Shown here one piece after another: positions 13,561-15,919 of a stretch of DNA of 15,919 bases. Under the pieces are notes generated by a model. It saw only the letters and a list, made by a program, of their open reading frames with translations, did not search any database and had not been told where the DNA came from. Position 1 is the stretch's first letter, and every line of letters begins with the position of its first letter. The translations under genes were made by a program, and so were the position numbers. The stretch covers positions 790 through 16,708 of the forward strand of contig MHGR01000111.1 in the NCBI GenBank assembly GCA_001805655.1. The letters are read 5' to 3'. This DNA comes from Omnitrophica WOR_2 bacterium RIFCSPHIGHO2_02_FULL_52_10. Lineage in GTDB: Bacteria > Omnitrophota > Gorgyraeia > Zapsychrales > Zapsychraceae.

Positions 13561-14194
13561 GCTTTATTTAATCCTTGACCGGCAGGTCCGGCCGTATGAA
13601 CAGCTCTTTGAGATTGCCCGTGACGCCATCGAGGCCGGGGTGGATGTCATCCAGTTGCGCGATAAACAGGGGGCGGCGGAAGATATTTTGGATTTCTCCA
13701 AACGCCTTTCGGGGCTTACCCGGGAACGGGCACTTTTGATGGTCAATGACCATGCGGATGCCGCGCGGGCGGGGCATGCCGACGGCGTACACCTCGGCCA
13801 AGAGGACTTGCCCTTGGCCGAAGCGAGGTCTTTGTTAGGGCCGGATGCCGTCATCGGCATTTCCTGCCAAACACTGGAGCAGGCGCGAGAGGCAGAAGTT
13901 AACGGGGCGGATTACATCGGCTTCGGCTCGGTATTCAAGACGCTGACCAAACCCGAGCGCCTGCCGATGAATCTGGGCCTTCTGGAAGAGGTCGTCCGTA
14001 CGAACAAGATTCCCGTTTTTGCGATCGGCGGCATTACCTTGAGCGGAATGAATCTGCTGATCTCCCGGGGCGTTGGGCGGGTTGCGGTGTGCCGGGAGAT
14101 TTGCCTGGCGGGTGACGTGAAAGCCGTTGTCCGGCAGTTCAAGATGTCCCTGCCGGCAGACGAAACTTGGAAAAAGCAGTATTTGCGAGGGTAA
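13526..14194 (+). CDS. thiE: Thiamine phosphate synthase
   Basis: ThiE joins HMP-diphosphate and thiazole phosphate to form thiamine phosphate. The 222-residue TIM-barrel protein shows KLYLILD at strand 1 and DVIQLRDKQGAAEDIL with the pyrophosphate-binding residues. Further matches are LLMVNDHADAARAGHADGVHLGQEDLP, IGISCQTLEQA (Cys where Thr or Ser is common), ADYIGFGSVFKTLTKPE and PVFAIGGITLSGM. The C-terminal ~20 residues (SLPADETWKKQYLRG) extend a little past the usual end. The ATG at 13526 starts inside the ThiD2 gene (35-base overlap); a TTG at 13547 would leave only a 14-base overlap but lacks support. The last ten bases of the gene are also the first ten of tRNA-Gly. Confidence 0.95.
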   Translation: MRWKKTLLNDAKLYLILDRQVRPYEQLFEIARDAIEAGVDVIQLRDKQGAAEDILDFSKRLSGLTRERALLMVNDHADAARAGHADGVHLGQEDLPLAEARSLLGPDAVIGISCQTLEQAREAEVNGADYIGFGSVFKTLTKPERLPMNLGLLEEVVRTNKIPVFAIGGITLSGMNLLISRGVGRVAVCREICLAGDVKAVVRQFKMSLPADETWKKQYLRG

Positions 14195-14255
14195 TTCAAT
14201 GGTAGAATGTCAGCTTCCCAAGCTGGTCACGCGGGTTCGATTCCCGTCCCTCGCT
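14185..14255 (+). tRNA. tRNA-Gly(CCC)
   Basis: The 71-base cloverleaf folds completely. The acceptor stem pairs GCGAGGG (14185-14191) with CCCTCGC (14248-14254). The D arm is ATTC-AATGGTA-GAAT, which includes GG for the tertiary contact. The anticodon arm is TCAGC-TTCCCAA-GCTGG with anticodon CCC, the variable loop is TCAC, and the T arm is GCGGG-TTCGATT-CCCGT. The discriminator is T, the usual identity base for bacterial tRNA-Gly. CCA is not encoded (CATG follows), so the tail must be added enzymatically. The 5' end lies inside thiE. Confidence 0.95.
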
Positions 14256-14295
14256 CATGTACGCGAGAAAATCGGCGTGAAAGGCAGCTGTCGCG

Positions 14296-14982
14296 ATGGC
14301 GTATGATGCGGATAGGAGTTTGACACGGGCAGGATGGCTGATTGCTTTGCTGGTTCTAACGGGCGGATGCGTGTCCATAGAAGCGCCGAGGGAAGTGGTC
14401 GTTGACCAATTACCCGAGCCCGAGCGCACAGGCGTCTACCATAAAGTCAAGAAGGGGGAAACCCTGTGGCGGATCGCCAAGACCTATAACGTGTCCATCG
14501 CCGATATTATCCGGGTGAATAATATCCCGAAAGCGGCCACGATCGAGAAGGACCAGCTGGTGTTTATTCCCGGTGTTGTTGCAGTTAAGGACGTAGTGCT
14601 GGAAACGGATGACAGCCAGAACGAGTTCATCTGGCCCGTGCAGGGGAAAGTCATCAGGTATTTTCACGAGCGTAACGGAGAACAGGTCAGCCAAGGTATC
14701 GATATTAAAACCCGGGAGGGCGCCGAGGTTAGGGCGGCCCGCATGGGACGGGTCGTATTCGCGGATCATCTGAGCGGATACGGCTTCACGGTCATTCTTG
14801 ACCATAACGACGGTTTTCATTCGGTGTACGCGCGAAACGCGAAACTTTTGGTCAAGCTCGATGACTACGCCCTCAAGGATACGGCTATCGCCCGGGCGGG
14901 GCGCGGCAGCAACTTGGCGTATTTGCATTTTGAAATCCGGAAAAATGCCATTGAAGACAATCCGTTGTTCTATCTGCCATGA
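14296..14982 (+). CDS. NlpD-like LysM/M23 lipoprotein, catalytically degenerate
   Basis: This 228-residue envelope protein has an N-terminal signal with a hydrophobic run and a plausible lipobox ending LTGGC (Cys25), so it is probably a lipoprotein. A LysM peptidoglycan-binding domain follows at about 47-92 (YHKVKKGETLWRIAKTYNVSI, VNNIPKAATIEKDQLVFIP). A LytM/M23 domain follows at about 110-228. The zinc site is incomplete: Ser replaces His in SQGIDI, Arg replaces His in SVYARN, and Tyr replaces the first His of HLHFE in AYLHFEIR. E. coli NlpD lacks the same ligands (KGIDI, RLHFEIR) and works as an activator of the amidase AmiC. By analogy this is a murein-hydrolase activator rather than a peptidase. 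It overlaps the ATPase gene by ATGA. Confidence 0.87.
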   Translation: MAYDADRSLTRAGWLIALLVLTGGCVSIEAPREVVVDQLPEPERTGVYHKVKKGETLWRIAKTYNVSIADIIRVNNIPKAATIEKDQLVFIPGVVAVKDVVLETDDSQNEFIWPVQGKVIRYFHERNGEQVSQGIDIKTREGAEVRAARMGRVVFADHLSGYGFTVILDHNDGFHSVYARNAKLLVKLDDYALKDTAIARAGRGSNLAYLHFEIRKNAIEDNPLFYLP

Positions 14983-15919
14983 GTGACACGAACTTTGATA
15001 AGAATTTTTTCGGTCGGACGGAAATTTTGGCCCTTCTCAAGAAGCGCGTCATGGATCTGAAGGAAGGCTGCCGCCAGAATGTCGCGCTGCTGGGGAACCA
15101 ATATGTCGGCAAGAGCGCGATACTGCACGACTTCCTGGCGAATCTGGATGAGCCTGACGTGACGGCGGTTTATCTTGACCTTGAGAACAGGGACTTCCAT
15201 TATTTTTTCACTAAATTCACGGGGAGCCTGCTGTACAATTATTCCCAGAGCCGCGGCCTGCCTCCCCACGACGACCTCAACCTTCTGATGGAAGCCACCA
15301 AGGCGTTCCTCCCGCAGACCATACAAGTCATTAAAAAAATCCAGAAAGATTATGCCCAGGGCAAGGTGTCGGCGTCGCTCTCGGGTTTGCTGCTGCTGCC
15401 GGAAATTTTTACCAATGAAACGGGGCGCTACTGCATCCTGATCATCGACGAATTCCAGAATCTGGACAAATACGGCGTGCCGTATGTGTTTCAGCACTTG
15501 GGCAAGAAGATCATGACGCAAAAGAGGTGTTTTTATGTCATGTCCAGCTCGCGGATTTGCGACGCGCGCAAGATTTTATCAGAGAAATTGTCCCTGTTGT
15601 TCGGGAATTTTGAGACCATTGAGGTCGACACCTTTAATGGGACCGTCAGCCGGCAGTTTATCCGGCATATTTTAGGGAAAATTGCTGTCGGCGATCAGAT
15701 CTGTAATTTCCTGGCGGATTTTACCGGCGGTCACCCGCTGTACCTGAATTTAATCGGCAGGGAATTGATTAACCTCTGCGCCGTCCATAAGCAAAACGAG
15801 ATTTTTCAACCCCTGTTAAGCAAGGCGGTCGAGAACACCATATTTGACCGTTGGGGGGTGATCAGCCGCCACTTTGATCTTATCGTCAATGAGCTGTGCA
15901 GCGGTAAAGGCAACGACCT
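14979..15919 (+). CDS. P-loop ATPase (AAA/archaeal-ATPase-like), C-terminus beyond window
   Basis: The frame opens with ATG at 14979 (ATGA overlap with the NlpD-like stop) and stays open to the window end, giving at least 313 residues. After FFGRTEILALLKKRV, a typical entry to the archaeal-type/STAND-like ATPase fold, comes the Walker A loop GNQYVGKSAIL (about residues 39-49). The Walker B strand is YCILIIDEFQNLD (about residues 151-163), followed by a sensor-1-like strand CFYVMSSSR. FTGGHPLYLNLIGREL is the motif usual at the end of the ATPase core in this family. Such ATPases often have C-terminal repeat or partner-binding domains, but that part is not visible. The function is unknown, and no nuclease or sensor domain can be seen. 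Coupling to a peptidoglycan-binding lipoprotein gene is noteworthy. Confidence 0.78.
   Translation, partial: MSDTNFDKNFFGRTEILALLKKRVMDLKEGCRQNVALLGNQYVGKSAILHDFLANLDEPDVTAVYLDLENRDFHYFFTKFTGSLLYNYSQSRGLPPHDDLNLLMEATKAFLPQTIQVIKKIQKDYAQGKVSASLSGLLLLPEIFTNETGRYCILIIDEFQNLDKYGVPYVFQHLGKKIMTQKRCFYVMSSSRICDARKILSEKLSLLFGNFETIEVDTFNGTVSRQFIRHILGKIAVGDQICNFLADFTGGHPLYLNLIGRELINLCAVHKQNEIFQPLLSKAVENTIFDRWGVISRHFDLIVNELCSGKGND

Noticed and set aside
14256..14295. Attachment site or integrated element next to the tRNA
   Set aside because: No integrase gene, no repeat of the tRNA 3' end and no change in base use follow; the adjacent gene is an ordinary envelope lipoprotein.
1..15919. CRISPR arrays, insertion sequences or phage modules
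   Set aside because: No regularly spaced direct repeats, terminal inverted repeats, transposase or phage-like proteins were seen on either strand.

Overview
The window reads as a gene-dense stretch of a bacterial chromosome with every gene on the + strand. There are 24 protein-coding genes (one cut at each edge) and one tRNA. Most junctions overlap by 1 to 35 bases or have short gaps, so transcription is probably polycistronic with much translational coupling. I see no insertion sequence, phage gene, CRISPR array or integrase. The organism is diderm: it encodes a LpxL/HtrB-type acyltransferase, two ADP-heptose genes (gmhA, rfaE2), a TonB-like protein and an NlpD-like lipoprotein. It also carries a gene order familiar from Firmicutes (aroQ-pepP-efp-accB-accC-Asp23/Gls24) plus an AmaP-like protein. 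The mixture fits an uncultured Gram-negative lineage such as Omnitrophota or a related PVC-type group; that assignment is an inference from gene content.

Layout. 1-233: the 3' end of an isocitrate/isopropylmalate dehydrogenase family gene, followed by a hairpin terminator at 259-301. 318-5353: lipB, an orphan lipoyl-domain protein, an MGDG-synthase-like glycosyltransferase, an LpxL-like acyltransferase, a family 2 glycosyltransferase, pcm and a TonB-like protein. The middle three look like a glycolipid or outer-membrane lipid unit. 5354-5493: the only sizeable gap, with a strong candidate sigma-70 promoter and a dyad at the predicted start site. 5494-10983: a DUF1844 protein, a 58-residue Trm112-like protein, aroQ, an M24 aminopeptidase, efp, accB, accC, an Asp23/Gls24 protein and an AmaP-like protein. 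11024-14194: a 6-phosphofructokinase with pyrophosphate-type signatures, gmhA, rfaE2, a ThiD2-like protein and thiE. 14185-14255: tRNA-Gly(CCC), whose first ten bases are also the end of thiE. 14296-15919: an NlpD-like LysM/M23 lipoprotein coupled to a P-loop ATPase that runs off the window.

How the genes fit together. LipB attaches octanoate to lipoyl domains, and a free lipoyl domain sits directly after it. AccB and AccC are two of the acetyl-CoA carboxylase subunits that supply malonyl-CoA for fatty acids, and the lipid-modifying enzymes upstream would use those fatty acids. PFK gives fructose-1,6-bisphosphate, GmhA and RfaE2 lead to ADP-heptose for LPS core, and ThiD2 and ThiE make thiamine phosphate, the cofactor precursor for 2-oxoacid dehydrogenases. 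The most notable points are unusual substitutions in the PFK active site, the thiE/tRNA overlap, the lipid-enzyme unit behind an orphan lipoyl domain, and the Firmicutes-like acc/Asp23 order in an LPS-type bacterium.
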